A stretch of DNA of 64,000 bases from Hymenobacter aquaticus (GCF_004765605.1 NZ_SRLC01000002.1:1116001-1180000), one strand, 5' to 3'. Numbered from the stretch's first letter, positions 44,167 to 52,981 are shown. Made by a program: numbers and translations. The notes: generated by a model from the sequence alone, not told the origin.

Positions 44167-44926
44167 TCTTGCCCTGCCGCCCGGCCGCAACGTATATTTT
44201 GCCTCCGACTTTCACCTCGGCGCCCCCGACGCGGCCCGCTCGGCCGAGCGGGAGCGGAAAATCGTGCGCTGGCTCGACCAGATTGCCCCCGATGCGGCGG
44301 CTATCTACCTGGTCGGGGATATTTTCGACTTCTGGTTTGAGTACCGGCACGCTATTCCGCGCGGCTTTATCCGGCTGCAAGGCAAGCTGGCCGAGCTGAC
44401 CGACGCCGGGATTCCCGTTACGTTTTTCACCGGCAACCACGACATGTGGATGTTCGACTACTTCACCAAGGAGCTGAACATTCCCATTATGCGTCATCCC
44501 GTGAGCCAGCGCATCGGCAACCAGGAGTTCCACATCGGCCACGGCGACGGGCTCGGGCCCAAAGACTACACCTATAAGGTACTTAAGCGCATCTTCGCCA
44601 GCCCGGTGGCGCAGTGGCTGTTCGCGCGCCTGCACCCGAACTTCGGCATTGGCCTAGCCAATAAGTGGAGCCAGCACAGTCGGATTCAGAACGGGGCGGC
44701 CGATGAGAAATACTTCGGCGACGATGAGTGGCTGCTGGTGTACTGCCGTGAGCTGGAGCGCCTGCACCACCACGACTACTACGTGTTTGGCCACCGCCAC
44801 CTGCCGCTCGACGTGCCCGTAACGCCCCAGAGCCGCTACGTGAACCTGGGCGAGTGGGTCAATTATTGCTCCTACGCCGTATATGATGGGCATGAACTGG
44901 CCTTGCGGCACTTTGAGCAGAACTAA
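44141..44926 (+). CDS. lpxH: UDP-2,3-diacylglucosamine diphosphatase
   Basis: Cleaves UDP-2,3-diacylglucosamine to lipid X in lipid A synthesis at the inner membrane. The 261-residue calcineurin-like phosphoesterase has all metal motifs: FASDFHLG, VGDIFDFWFEY, TGNHDMW, GHGDGLG and FGHRHLP. The frame opens 20 codons earlier, but the ATG at 44141 (MTRPKQLPDL) fits family length. It overlaps the LUD gene by 26 nt and the next gene by 44 nt, so the three are one transcription unit. Confidence 0.9.
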   Translation: MTRPKQLPDLALPPGRNVYFASDFHLGAPDAARSAERERKIVRWLDQIAPDAAAIYLVGDIFDFWFEYRHAIPRGFIRLQGKLAELTDAGIPVTFFTGNHDMWMFDYFTKELNIPIMRHPVSQRIGNQEFHIGHGDGLGPKDYTYKVLKRIFASPVAQWLFARLHPNFGIGLANKWSQHSRIQNGAADEKYFGDDEWLLVYCRELERLHHHDYYVFGHRHLPLDVPVTPQSRYVNLGEWVNYCSYAVYDGHELALRHFEQN

Positions 44927-45839
44927 ACCGGTCCGCTGGGCAATGGGCCTAGCTGCCGGTGCGCTCCTTACCCTCGAGGCAGCGGCCCAAACGACCGTGC
45001 CCTCGGCGGCTTCGGTGGTTCCGGCCGGCAAGCCCGCCGCCCCGGCGCCGGCCCCGGTCGTCAACGCGGCAGCCCAGCCAAATCCGGTAGATGCCAGCGG
45101 CTGGACGCTGGTGCGCACCATTGCCCTGCCCAGGCCGGGCCCGGCTTCGCTCGACCGGCGCGGCAACCTCTACCTGGCCGACGCGCAAAACAACGTGCGC
45201 CAGTACGGCCCCGATGGGCAGCCACTAAATACCTATTCGCCCCCGCAGCCGGGCCACACGGCCCAGCTCGAAGCCTGGAATACGGCCAAGGTGCTGGTAT
45301 TCTACGACGACCGGCAGGAAATTCTGCTGCTCGACCGGTTTATGGCCCCGCTCACCCAGGTGCGCCTGCCCGACCTGCTCGACGGTATGGTGCGCACGGC
45401 CACGCTGGCCCCCGACGACCGGCTCTGGCTACTCGACGAAAGCAGCCTGGTGCTGCGCCAATACGACCCCACGGGGCAGCGCATTGCCCTCAACACCCCG
45501 CTTGACATCCTGATTGGCCGCTCCAAACCGGATTTTCGGTTTATGCGCCAGTACCAGAACAACCTGTACCTGGTCGACCGTACCAGTGGCATTTTCGTGT
45601 TTGATAACCTGGGCAACTACCGCAAAAAGCTGCCTTTCCCGGGGCTGAGCGCCATTGGGTTTCGGGGCGACGAGCTATACTACCTGGCCGGAAACACGGT
45701 GCGCCTGTTTCACCTCTACAACCTGACGGAGCGCACGTTGCCGCTGCCGGTTACGACCACCGAAATTCAGCAGGTGCTGTTGGGCGAGCAGTATGCGTAT
45801 ATCCTGACGGCCGCCGGTGTTGGGGTGTACAAACTCTGA
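44883..45839 (+). CDS. Exported beta-propeller-like protein
   Basis: A 318-residue protein. A hydrophobic segment with a basic start (SRTKPVRWAMGLAAGALLTL) ending AAAQ is a signal peptide, then an Ala/Pro linker (VVPAGKPAAPAPAPVV). The rest has repeated NHL/propeller-like units: RRGNLYLADAQNNVRQYGPDG (in part), LAPDDRLWLLDESSLVLRQY, NNLYLVDRTSGIFVFD. No catalytic motif. It begins inside lpxH (ATG at 44883, 44-nt overlap); ATGs at 44892 and 44943 are alternatives, all keeping the signal. Possibly an envelope-linked lipid or scaffolding protein; function unknown. Confidence 0.75.
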   Translation: MMGMNWPCGTLSRTKPVRWAMGLAAGALLTLEAAAQTTVPSAASVVPAGKPAAPAPAPVVNAAAQPNPVDASGWTLVRTIALPRPGPASLDRRGNLYLADAQNNVRQYGPDGQPLNTYSPPQPGHTAQLEAWNTAKVLVFYDDRQEILLLDRFMAPLTQVRLPDLLDGMVRTATLAPDDRLWLLDESSLVLRQYDPTGQRIALNTPLDILIGRSKPDFRFMRQYQNNLYLVDRTSGIFVFDNLGNYRKKLPFPGLSAIGFRGDELYYLAGNTVRLFHLYNLTERTLPLPVTTTEIQQVLLGEQYAYILTAAGVGVYKL

Positions 45840-45850
45840 AGCAGTCGACG

Positions 45851-45888
45851 AACCGGTTTACCCGCCGAGAAAGAGTTGCAAACCGGTT
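45851..45888. promoter_or_regulatory. Two AACCGGTT palindromes exactly 30 bp apart
   Basis: AACCGGTT at 45851-45858 and again at 45881-45888, extended as AACCGGTTT and AAACCGGTT so the pair is also mutually inverted. It lies 12 nt after the stop of the propeller gene and ~170 nt before the S8 protease start. Fits a paired operator about three helical turns apart, or a weak hairpin end. Confidence 0.4.
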
Positions 45889-45993
45889 GACTTTTACCGC
45901 AGAGAGTGGGGGGAGGTTTGCAATATTGATAAAATAATAAGCTGATTGTTAAAAGGAATGCTTCTGCAAGGGGGCTGCTGAGGACGTTTTTTC

Positions 45994-46001
45994 TATCTTT
46001 A
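45994..46001 (+). promoter_or_regulatory. Near-consensus -7 element for the S8 protease gene
   Basis: TATCTTTA (G to A in the last base of TAnnTTTG) lies 58 nt before the protease ATG. Confidence 0.4.
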
Positions 46002-46058
46002 ACAGGCCCGTCGGCGTAAGCGCGGACAGTTTCGATAGTCACCTTTCAGCTTTTCTTG

Positions 46059-48713
46059 ATGCGCTATTTTGCCAGAGTATTCCACTGCTTACCGGTTTTT
46101 CAGGGAATCCTTTGGGCTGGCGCACTGCTGGGAGCTTCTGCCCCAGTAGCCGCCCAGGAGGCCAAACCCGCCGACCGCAAAGTAGCGCCGACGCTGAGCC
46201 GGCCGGCGCTTGCCCGCAACGCCCGGCAGACGGTGCGAATCAGCGTATCGCAAAAAGAAGCTTTTCTGACGTGGGCCCGGCAAAACCTGCCCGCCAGCCA
46301 GGTAACGGTGCTGCCCGGTGCCAAAGGCCAGCTGCTGCTGCTGGATGGGCTGACGCCCGAGCAGGTCCGGCTGCTGGGTGCTTCGCCTTTGGTCAACTTC
46401 GTGGACGTGCCTCACCGCCAGGCCCACGACGAGCGGCAGCTCAACCAGTCCGACTTGGCCGTAAACCGTATTACTACGGCCCACACCCGCTTTCCGCAGC
46501 TGGCCGGGCAGGGACTGACGATTTCCATCAAAGAAGACTCCTTCGACCCGGCCGATATTGACTTCAAGGGTCGCATCGTGCCCAGCGACTTGTTTAAAGC
46601 TGCTTTCTCGCCCCACGCTACGGCTATTGCCACGTTGGTCGGGGGCGGTGGCAACTCGGCCCCTTCCGGCAAGGGCGTGGCCTGGCAGGCCCGGCTGGCA
46701 ACCGCCAGCTATAAAAGTCTGCTGCCGGATGAGGCCGCTACGTTGGTGCCGGCCGGCATATCGGTGCAAAACCATTCGTATGGCGTCGCGGCCATCGAGA
46801 ATTATTACGGCCTCGAATCCCAGGCCTACGACCAGCAGTGCCAGCAATACCCCACGTTGCTGCACGTGTTTTCGTCGGGCAACGTGGGTTCCCAGACTCC
46901 CACCGAGGGCCGGTACGCCGGTATTCCCAAGGTGGCGAATCTGACCGGGCAGTTCAAAACTTCCAAGAACACCCTCAGCGTGGGCGCCACCGATGAGCTG
47001 GGGCAAGTCGCGCCACTCAGCTCCCGCGGGCCCGCCTACGATGGCCGCCTCAAGCCCGAGCTGGTAGCCTATGGCGCCGGCGGCACCTCCGAGTCGGCGG
47101 CCCTGGTTTCGGGCTCCGGCCTGCTGGTGCAGCAAGCTTTCCGCGACCAAAACGCCGGTGCCTTGCCGTCGGCGGCGCTGGTGAAAGCCGTGCTGCTCAA
47201 CAGCGCCGATGATATGGGCCGCCCCGGCATAGACTTTGAAACCGGCTTTGGGCAGCTGGATGCCGTCGGAGCCATCCGGACGGTGCGCGACCAGCGCTTC
47301 TTTCTGGGAACCGCCACCCAGAATACCGTACGCTCTTTCCCCGTTACTGTGCCCGCCGGGCAGCAGCAGCTAAAAGTAACCTTGGCCTGGTCGGACCCGG
47401 AAGCCTCGCCCACGGCCGCCCAGGCGCTGGTACATGATCTGGATGTGGAGCTGGTGCACGTTGCTTCCGGCACCACTTGGCTACCGTGGGCGCTGAGCGC
47501 CTATCCGCACGCCGACTCGCTGGCAAAACTGCCCCGGCGCCGCGCCGACCACCTCAACAACGTCGAGCAAATCAGCCTGCCGGTGCCAGCTGCCGGCGAC
47601 TATATCATCCGGGTGCGCGCCACCTCCGTGGCCGCCGCGCAGGCCTTTGCCCTGGCCTATGAGTACAGCGCGGGCTTCGAATGGGTGCGGCCCGGCGATG
47701 CTACCAACCTGCGGCCCGCCGTTACGGCGGTGTTGCACTGGCAATGGTCTGGCAACGCCACCACGGGCCGCCTGGAGTACCAGCCGCTGGGCACCCAGAA
47801 ATGGCGGCTGCTCCAGGCCGATGTGCCCCTGGCGCGTACTACCTTCAGCTGGCCCGTGCCCGATACTACCACCCTTGCCCGGGTGCGGATGCTAATTGGC
47901 AGTACCGCGTTTCTCTCCGATACCTTTACCATTGCCCGCCCCCTGACCCCCAGCGTGGGCTACAGCTGCGACGAGGAAGCCCTGATTCAGTGGCGCCGTA
48001 CGCCCGGGGCGCAGCAGTATCAGGTGTATCAGTTGGTCGGAAACCATCTGACGCCTTACCTGACCACGCCCGACACGGCCTTGCTGCTCGCCAAAGCCCA
48101 GCTGCAGATTCGCAACTACGCCGTAGCGCCCATATTCGGGAAGCTGGTGGGGGAGCGGGGCAATACTATTGATTTCACCGAGCAGGGCACCGCCTGCTAC
48201 GTCCGCAATTTCCTGCCCCGCACGGCTGTCACCGATACGGTTTTGTTCGACGTGGAAGTGGGTACGTTATACCGGCTCAAAGCCGTGTCGTTGGAGCGCC
48301 TGACCTCCGGCGGCCCGGTTACGGTGCAGACTGTTGCGCCCGTCACTAGCCTACGCATGACCTTCCGGGACCCGGACCCGCTGCCCGGCCGCAACGATTA
48401 CCGCCTGCGGCTGGAGCTGACCGACGGACGAATCATCTATAGTCAGACGGAAGCAGTGCAGTATGTGCTGGCCACCGAAGTGCAAGTGTATCCCAACCCG
48501 ATTGTTGCCGGCGAGCCGCTCCAGCTTCTGGTAGCCGAAAGCGCCGATGTGCGCGTGCAGCTCTACGATATGACCGGTCGGCTGCTGCGCGAATCGGCCG
48601 CCACGGGTGCCGTCAAGGAGTTTTCAACGACGGGCTTGGCCAAAGGCATGTATCTAATCCGGGTGAGCACCGAAACCGGCGCCGTACGCACGACCCGGGT
48701 GGTGGTGCTGTAG
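46059..48713 (+). CDS. S8 (subtilisin-like) serine protease with T9SS C-terminal domain
   Basis: An 884-residue secreted protease. Signal peptide at ~1-33, then a propeptide-like part up to ~140. The S8 triad is probably D160 (SIKEDSFD), H186 (FSPHATAIA), with oxyanion N275 (FSSGNVGS) and S344 (GGTSESAA). The Asp and His surroundings differ from the standard DTG and HGTHVAG. FN3-like domains (e.g. GAQQYQVYQLVGNHLTPYLT in part) follow, and a T9SS type A CTD (VQVYPNPIVAG; QLYDMTGRLLRES; LAKGMYLIRVSTETG) ends the protein. Secreted across the outer membrane by T9SS. TTG at 46056 precedes the ATG and is discounted. Confidence 0.88.
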   Translation: MRYFARVFHCLPVFQGILWAGALLGASAPVAAQEAKPADRKVAPTLSRPALARNARQTVRISVSQKEAFLTWARQNLPASQVTVLPGAKGQLLLLDGLTPEQVRLLGASPLVNFVDVPHRQAHDERQLNQSDLAVNRITTAHTRFPQLAGQGLTISIKEDSFDPADIDFKGRIVPSDLFKAAFSPHATAIATLVGGGGNSAPSGKGVAWQARLATASYKSLLPDEAATLVPAGISVQNHSYGVAAIENYYGLESQAYDQQCQQYPTLLHVFSSGNVGSQTPTEGRYAGIPKVANLTGQFKTSKNTLSVGATDELGQVAPLSSRGPAYDGRLKPELVAYGAGGTSESAALVSGSGLLVQQAFRDQNAGALPSAALVKAVLLNSADDMGRPGIDFETGFGQLDAVGAIRTVRDQRFFLGTATQNTVRSFPVTVPAGQQQLKVTLAWSDPEASPTAAQALVHDLDVELVHVASGTTWLPWALSAYPHADSLAKLPRRRADHLNNVEQISLPVPAAGDYIIRVRATSVAAAQAFALAYEYSAGFEWVRPGDATNLRPAVTAVLHWQWSGNATTGRLEYQPLGTQKWRLLQADVPLARTTFSWPVPDTTTLARVRMLIGSTAFLSDTFTIARPLTPSVGYSCDEEALIQWRRTPGAQQYQVYQLVGNHLTPYLTTPDTALLLAKAQLQIRNYAVAPIFGKLVGERGNTIDFTEQGTACYVRNFLPRTAVTDTVLFDVEVGTLYRLKAVSLERLTSGGPVTVQTVAPVTSLRMTFRDPDPLPGRNDYRLRLELTDGRIIYSQTEAVQYVLATEVQVYPNPIVAGEPLQLLVAESADVRVQLYDMTGRLLRESAATGAVKEFSTTGLAKGMYLIRVSTETGAVRTTRVVVL

Positions 48714-48730
48714 CCTCCACCTGCTGACCG

Positions 48731-48774
48731 CGCCGGGTTACTCTACGGGCAGTTGCTTGTCGAGTAGCCCGGCG
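48731..48774 (+). terminator. Hairpin after the S8 protease gene
   Basis: CGCCGGGTTACTC and GAGTAGCCCGGCG arms (12 of 13 pairs) around an 18-nt loop, followed by TTCTCCTTTT. 17 nt after the stop. Confidence 0.6.
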
Positions 48775-48973
48775 CGGCTTCTCCTTTTGGGGCGGAGGAG
48801 CAGAACCGGGCAAGAGCTGGAAGCGGCAGGAGCAGTAGCTGAGCCGTATAAGGGCAGTGCCCATTGACTTAAATTCCCGCTTCACCAGAGCTGCTCGTCA
48901 CCAGAGTGCCACCCCGTAGATGGGGATGTAATGTTGAGCACTTCGCAGGATCAGCTGCCCGCTGGCAATACCA

Positions 48974-49012
48974 CAAAAAAAGGCCTGACTCCTTGCGGAA
49001 TCAGGCCTTTTT
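48974..49012. terminator. Terminator after the M57 protease gene
   Basis: AAAAAAAGGCCTGA and TCAGGCCTTTTT arms around a short loop, just beyond the stop of the leftward gene at 49032. Confidence 0.8.
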
Positions 49013-49031
49013 GAGCTAGTCAGCTACCCGA

Positions 49032-49838
49032 CTAGTACAGGTAGTTCAGAGCCGTTACGTCGTTGGCGTTGAACGGACGGTTCTGGCCCGAGCCGATGCA
49101 AGCCAGCATCCACGAGTTCGGATCTGGGCCCGAAGGAGTGCCGGGAATCAGGACGGCGCCTACGGTGCTGGCACCTTCGTTGACGGCCGAGCCACCGCAG
49201 CTATACTGACGGCTCATGTAGTCGGTGTGACGGAAGCCGATGCAGTGCCCAATTTCGTGGGCCAGTACGCTGGCGATGGTCGTCGTGGCGTAGCTGGTGC
49301 CCAGCGAGGTCGAGTTTACCAGCACTTGGCTGTACGGATTGCCGCCCGAGGGGAAACCAGCCGAAGCCAGGTAGCCGGCGCCCGAGGGAGCCTTGGTCAG
49401 GGTGATGTTGGCACCCGAGGTTACGCGGCGCATCGTGATGCGCAGGCCCAGGGCGTTGTAGCGGCGGATAGCCTCGTCGGTAGCCGTTACGTAGGCCGAA
49501 GGCAGGGTGCTGGATACGGCGATGTTAATGGTACGGGGCAGGCCGGTCACCAGGTTGTTGGTGCGATACTGCTCCTCTTCACCAACCCGCATCATTTTGT
49601 AGTCAGGCTTGCTGTTCAGAGCGTCGTCGGTAAGCATAATGTCGCCTTCCACGAGGTAGCCGCCTTCAACTTTCTGGGCATCCTTAGTGGTGAAGCCCAA
49701 CTGCTGAATTTTGCTCATGGCATCGGACGAAATTTCGTTTTTAGCAGCTACCTGTTCCGCCTCTTTCGAGCAGGAGGACAGAGCGGCTACCGAGCAAGCG
49801 CAAATCGCTACTGCGGAAAGTACTTTGTTAATTTTCAT
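49032..49838 (-). CDS. M57-family (dual-action HEIGH) metallopeptidase lipoprotein
   Basis: A 268-residue zinc protease. The signal peptide ends in the lipobox LSSC (C23), so it is a lipoprotein. The zinc site HEIGHCIGFRH is at 194-204 (HExxHxxGxxH), followed by a metzincin-type Met-turn candidate (GPDPNSWMLAC). The start of the mature part (EAEQVAAKNEISSDAMSKIQ in part) and MMRVGEEEQYRTNNLV are typical of the family PF12388. Probably outer-membrane or surface-exposed. Its long 5' gap (539 nt) is shared with ricT. Confidence 0.9.
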   Translation of the reverse strand: MKINKVLSAVAICACSVAALSSCSKEAEQVAAKNEISSDAMSKIQQLGFTTKDAQKVEGGYLVEGDIMLTDDALNSKPDYKMMRVGEEEQYRTNNLVTGLPRTINIAVSSTLPSAYVTATDEAIRRYNALGLRITMRRVTSGANITLTKAPSGAGYLASAGFPSGGNPYSQVLVNSTSLGTSYATTTIASVLAHEIGHCIGFRHTDYMSRQYSCGGSAVNEGASTVGAVLIPGTPSGPDPNSWMLACIGSGQNRPFNANDVTALNYLY

Positions 49839-50377
49839 AAGAAAGGTTGGTTTGGTTGGGTTGGTGAAGAATGGATGAATTATATGCTCAAATAAGGTAT
49901 AATAATTTTCAATGTCAACAGTTTTTCAATGAAACTTTAAAATAATTGCAAAGTATGCGGGTGCGTGGCCGCACGCGTCCTTAGTTTGTAGGGGTGCTTT
50001 TATAGCATATAACATATATTAGGCGTTCTGATCAGGCTTTATTCTCCTCCAGTCGGGGCGCGTAGCGGCATTTCTTCCGAAACTCAGCTAAGTTGCCAGA
50101 GCAGCGGTGGGTGAATAGCCGAAAAGCCCAGCCGCCTGGCGGGCACCCCTGCATCGGAATATTCCAGTGGCAGACTGATTTTGGGCGTAAATTTCAGACT
50201 GCAAGATGGTTACGCTTGAAGTGCGCGGCCGCCAACTTCTCGCGCCTCGTACCGGCCGCCGGCCCGCTGGGGCGGCCTGGGGCCAAACCAAGGCAGAGGG
50301 GCCGAAATGCTTATCTTTGTTGAAAACCGATTCCGTGTGAACTTCCCGGTTCACCTCACGATATAACTTCCCAAGCC
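49839..50377. other. 539-nt gap between the M57 gene and ricT
   Basis: The left part (49860-50040) is AT-rich and probably holds the leftward M57 promoter, though no TAnnTTTG was seen in the right place. The right part (50041-50310) is GC-rich with several short dyads (GGCCGCC, CCGGCCGCCGG) and the ricT promoter at 50312. No coding frame has protein-like composition and no tRNA was found. Confidence 0.5.
50312..50319 (+). promoter_or_regulatory. -7 element for the ricT-gldH operon
   Basis: TATCTTTG, exact TAnnTTTG match, 58 nt before the GTG start of ricT. No -33 TTG at standard spacing. Confidence 0.55.
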
Positions 50378-51982
50378 GTGGCTTGCACTTCATGTTCCTC
50401 TGGCGCTGGCGGCTGCTCTACAACTGCATCGGGCTGCGGCTCCAAAGGCAGCTGTAGCTCTGGCGGCTGCACGCGCCTAAACGTATTCGACTGGTTGCAG
50501 GACGTAGACCTGCCCGCCGACTTTAAAGAGTTTGATATAGTAGAAATCCGCTTCAAAGGCGGGCGGAAGGAGTTTTTTCGCAACACCAACCGCCTGCCGC
50601 TGGTAACCGGCGACGCGGTGGTAATCGAAGCCGCCGGCAACGGCTGGCACCTGGGCCACGTGTCGCTGAAAGGCGAGCTGGTGCGCCTGCAGATGCGCAA
50701 AAAGAAAACTCCCCTCGATTCCAAGGAAATTCGGGGCATTCTGCGCGTGGCCACGCCCCAGGACGTGGAGCGCTGGGAAGCCGTGCGCGACTTGGAAACC
50801 GGTACCATGTTCCGGGCCCGCTCGGTGGTAGAGGAGCTGCGCCTGAAAATGAAGCTCTCCGATGTGGAGTACCAGGCCGACCGCACCCGCGCGACCTTCT
50901 TCTACTCGGCCGACGACCGGGTGGACTTCCGCGACCTGATCAAGCGCCTGGCCGACGAGTTCCGGGTGCGGGTCGAGATGCGCCAGATTTCCTTGCGCCA
51001 CGAAGCGGGCCGCCTCGGCGGTATCGGTAGCTGCGGCCGGGAGCTGTGCTGCTCTACCTGGCTCACCGATTTTAAGAGCGTCAGCACCACCGCCGCCCGC
51101 TACCAGAACCTGAGCCTGAACCCGGCCAAGCTGTCGGGGCAGTGCGGCCGCCTTAAGTGCTGCCTCAACTACGAGCTGGACACCTACCTCGACGCGCTAA
51201 AGGACATTCCGCAGGTGTCGCGCCCCCTACAGACCGAAAAGGGCGACGCCTTCCTGCAGAAAACCGACATTTTCAAGCGGCGCATGTGGTTCGCCTTCCG
51301 CGGCGACAACAACTGGGTGATGCTCTCCACCGACCGGGTGCGCGAAATCCAGGACCAGAACAAGCGCGGCGAAAAGCCTGAAAATCTGCTGGCGCCCGTG
51401 CTGGAAGCCGAGCGTGAGCCCGAAGTTTCGACTCACGTGGAAGGCAACCTCGACCGCCTCGACGACAAGATTAAGGGCAGCAAACGACCCAAGCGCAAGA
51501 AAAAGAAGGAGGGAGGTGCCCCGGCCGCTACGGCCGCGCCCGGTACTTCCCGTTCCGGCTCCCGCCCTGAGGCCGCACCCAAAGCCCCGGCTGCCGATGG
51601 CGGTGCCGAGGCCGGCGACGAGCCACGCCGCCCACGCGGGGCCGCTGCCCGTCCGCTCAACCGCCGCAACAACCGGAACCGGAGCGACGCCCCCCGTGAT
51701 GGAGCACCCAAGCCGGAGGGCCGGGAAGGCCGCGAAGGCCGGCGCTCCGATGGTGCCCGCCCGGAAGGCTCCGCTGAGCCACGGCCGCCGCGCGGCGAAG
51801 GCCGCCCGCCCCGGGCTACCGGTGCGCCGGCCGCCGAGGGTGGCGCCCCGCGTCCGCCCCGAGATGAAAACGCGGAGCGCGGCAGCCGGGGTGGCCGCTC
51901 TTCCCGCCGGGGAGGCCGCTCGTCGCGGTCGGGAGGCGGGGCAGAGGGTGGAAACGCAGGATCAGCCCCAGCCAACTCGTAG
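50378..51982 (+). CDS. ricT: PSP1-domain protein RicT (with long basic tail)
   Basis: A 534-residue protein starting with GTG at 50378. Residues 1-31 form a Cys cluster (CxxC twice: C3, C6, C13, C20, C26, C31), then the PSP1 domain (~35-310: DLPADFKEFDIVEIRFKGGR in part, ISLRHEAGRLGGIGSCGREL in part, LCCSTWLTDFKSVS, SGQCGRLKCCLNYELDTY). The last ~185 residues are disordered, rich in Arg/Pro/Gly/Ala. In Bacillus, RicT belongs to the RicAFT complex with [4Fe-4S] clusters and RNA-processing roles; in Bacteroidota its function is not known. It is 4 nt from gldH, in the usual ricT-gldH pair. Confidence 0.88.
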   Translation: MACTSCSSGAGGCSTTASGCGSKGSCSSGGCTRLNVFDWLQDVDLPADFKEFDIVEIRFKGGRKEFFRNTNRLPLVTGDAVVIEAAGNGWHLGHVSLKGELVRLQMRKKKTPLDSKEIRGILRVATPQDVERWEAVRDLETGTMFRARSVVEELRLKMKLSDVEYQADRTRATFFYSADDRVDFRDLIKRLADEFRVRVEMRQISLRHEAGRLGGIGSCGRELCCSTWLTDFKSVSTTAARYQNLSLNPAKLSGQCGRLKCCLNYELDTYLDALKDIPQVSRPLQTEKGDAFLQKTDIFKRRMWFAFRGDNNWVMLSTDRVREIQDQNKRGEKPENLLAPVLEAEREPEVSTHVEGNLDRLDDKIKGSKRPKRKKKKEGGAPAATAAPGTSRSGSRPEAAPKAPAADGGAEAGDEPRRPRGAAARPLNRRNNRNRSDAPRDGAPKPEGREGREGRRSDGARPEGSAEPRPPRGEGRPPRATGAPAAEGGAPRPPRDENAERGSRGGRSSRRGGRSSRSGGGAEGGNAGSAPANS

Positions 51983-51986
51983 CCGT

Positions 51987-52466
51987 ATGCACCAAGCCCT
52001 ACGATGGATGCTGGGCGGCGCGCTGCTGCTCGCGCTGCCGGCCTGCGACGCCAACCAGGTGTTCGAGAAAAACCAGGAGCTCGATAAAGCCGTCTGGACC
52101 GTACAGGAAAAGCCGACGTTCGAGTTCGACATTCAGGACACGACGCAGCGCTACGACGTGTACTTCAACATCCGCAACGAGTCGATGTACGGGTATTACA
52201 ACCTGTACGTGAAGCACACACTGCTGAACCCCAGCGGGCAGCGGGTGTCGCAGCTGCTGCACCAGATGCTGCTGATGGACCCCCAGACGGGCGAGCCCCG
52301 CGGCCAGGGCTCGGGCGACATCTTCGACCACCAGTTTCTGGCCTTGCGCAACCAGCGGTTTTCCGAGCCCGGTGTCTACAAGGTGGTGCTCGAGCAGTAC
52401 ATGCGCCAGGACCAGCTGCCCGGTATTATGGCCGTGGGCGTGCGGGTCGCCAAAGCGGCTCGGTAG
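51987..52466 (+). CDS. gldH: Gliding motility lipoprotein GldH
   Basis: A 159-residue lipoprotein with lipobox LALPAC and GldH signatures: DQNQVFEKNQ-like start, VYFNIRNESMYGYYNLYVKH in part, GSGDIFDHQFLA and FSEPGVYKVVLEQYMR. GldH is needed for gliding and secretion in Flavobacterium. It starts 4 nt after ricT's stop. The frame is open for 191 codons upstream within the ricT tail (antisense of low-complexity codons), so that extension is a by-product. Confidence 0.9.
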   Translation: MHQALRWMLGGALLLALPACDANQVFEKNQELDKAVWTVQEKPTFEFDIQDTTQRYDVYFNIRNESMYGYYNLYVKHTLLNPSGQRVSQLLHQMLLMDPQTGEPRGQGSGDIFDHQFLALRNQRFSEPGVYKVVLEQYMRQDQLPGIMAVGVRVAKAAR

Positions 52467-52483
52467 CGCCGCCTGACTAAACG

Positions 52484-52521
52484 AAAAAGACCTCCCTGGC
52501 CGCAGCCGGGGAGGTCTTTTT
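52484..52521. terminator. Terminator after gldH / first cold-shock gene
   Basis: AAAAAGACCTCC and GGAGGTCTTTTT arms around a GC-rich loop, in the convergent gap. Confidence 0.8.
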
Positions 52522-52558
52522 GGTGCAGTAGCCCGGAGGCGGCCTGCGGAAAGCTTAC

Positions 52559-52753
52559 TTAGTCGACCAGACGCACGCTAACGGCGTTCAGGCCTTTTTT
52601 GCCTTGCTGAACTTCGAATTCTACGCGGTCTGCATCACGTACGGGCTGCTTCAGACCCGTGGCGTGTACGAAGATGTCCTCACCACCGCCATCCGGCGTG
52701 ATGAAGCCAAAGCCCTTGGCTTCATTGAAAAATTTGATGATACCGGTACTCAT
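52559..52753 (-). CDS. Cold-shock protein (1)
   Basis: A 64-residue single cold-shock domain with RNP1 KGFGFI and RNP2 DIFVHA, IIKFFNEAKGFGFITPDG at the start. Binds single-stranded RNA/DNA. It shares 60+ percent by eye with the second copy 230 nt upstream, so this is a tandem duplication. A variant -7 element TACATTTA lies at 52791-52784. Confidence 0.93.
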   Translation of the reverse strand: MSTGIIKFFNEAKGFGFITPDGGGEDIFVHATGLKQPVRDADRVEFEVQQGKKGLNAVSVRLVD

Positions 52754-52771
52754 TGCTGGAAATGGTGAGAT

Positions 52772-52801
52772 GAAAGAATGAGGTAAATGTAAGAGGATTT
52801 T
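52772..52801 (-). promoter_or_regulatory. Promoter block 1, shared with the second cold-shock gene
   Basis: GAAAGAATG, then GTAAA (52783) with TAAG (52790) and GGA-TTTT. On the minus strand this reads TACATTTA, then the conserved start of the leader CATTCTTTC. The same block recurs at 53211-53240 with three substitutions and one added base. Confidence 0.55.
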
Positions 52802-52902
52802 TTTCGATTCAAATAGCGCTATTCAGCAGTGCCTTGCCTGCAATGGGGCCTGGGGGCCGGGAAAGAGCCGCCGGGCGGTGGTACCAACTTCTACCGGGGC
52901 CT

Positions 52903-52943
52903 AAAAAACAGCACCCTGCGCCGGCAAACAACCGGGCAGGGTG
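52903..52943 (-). terminator. Terminator of the second cold-shock gene
   Basis: On the minus strand CACCCTGC and GCAGGGTG arms around a 16-nt loop, followed by TGTTTTTTAG. Confidence 0.75.
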
Positions 52944-52981
52944 ACAGGATTTGACGGCAGGAGCAAACCTGGCGTCTCGCG

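Larger units (their letters stand above)
48714..49031. other. Gap between two convergent protease genes
   Basis: 318 nt holding two terminator-like hairpins (48731-48774 and 48974-49012). The DNA between (48780-48970) has no good ORF and no recognisable RNA; one short dyad (CCACCCCGTAGATGGGG) is visible at ~48910. Confidence 0.5.

Noticed and set aside
50088..50393. 101-codon leftward frame upstream of ricT
   Set aside because: Composition is not protein-like and it overlaps the ricT promoter and start.
51414..51986. Long N-terminal extension of gldH into ricT
   Set aside because: The lipoprotein signal peptide fixes the start at 51987; the upstream part is an alternate frame of RicT's low-complexity tail.
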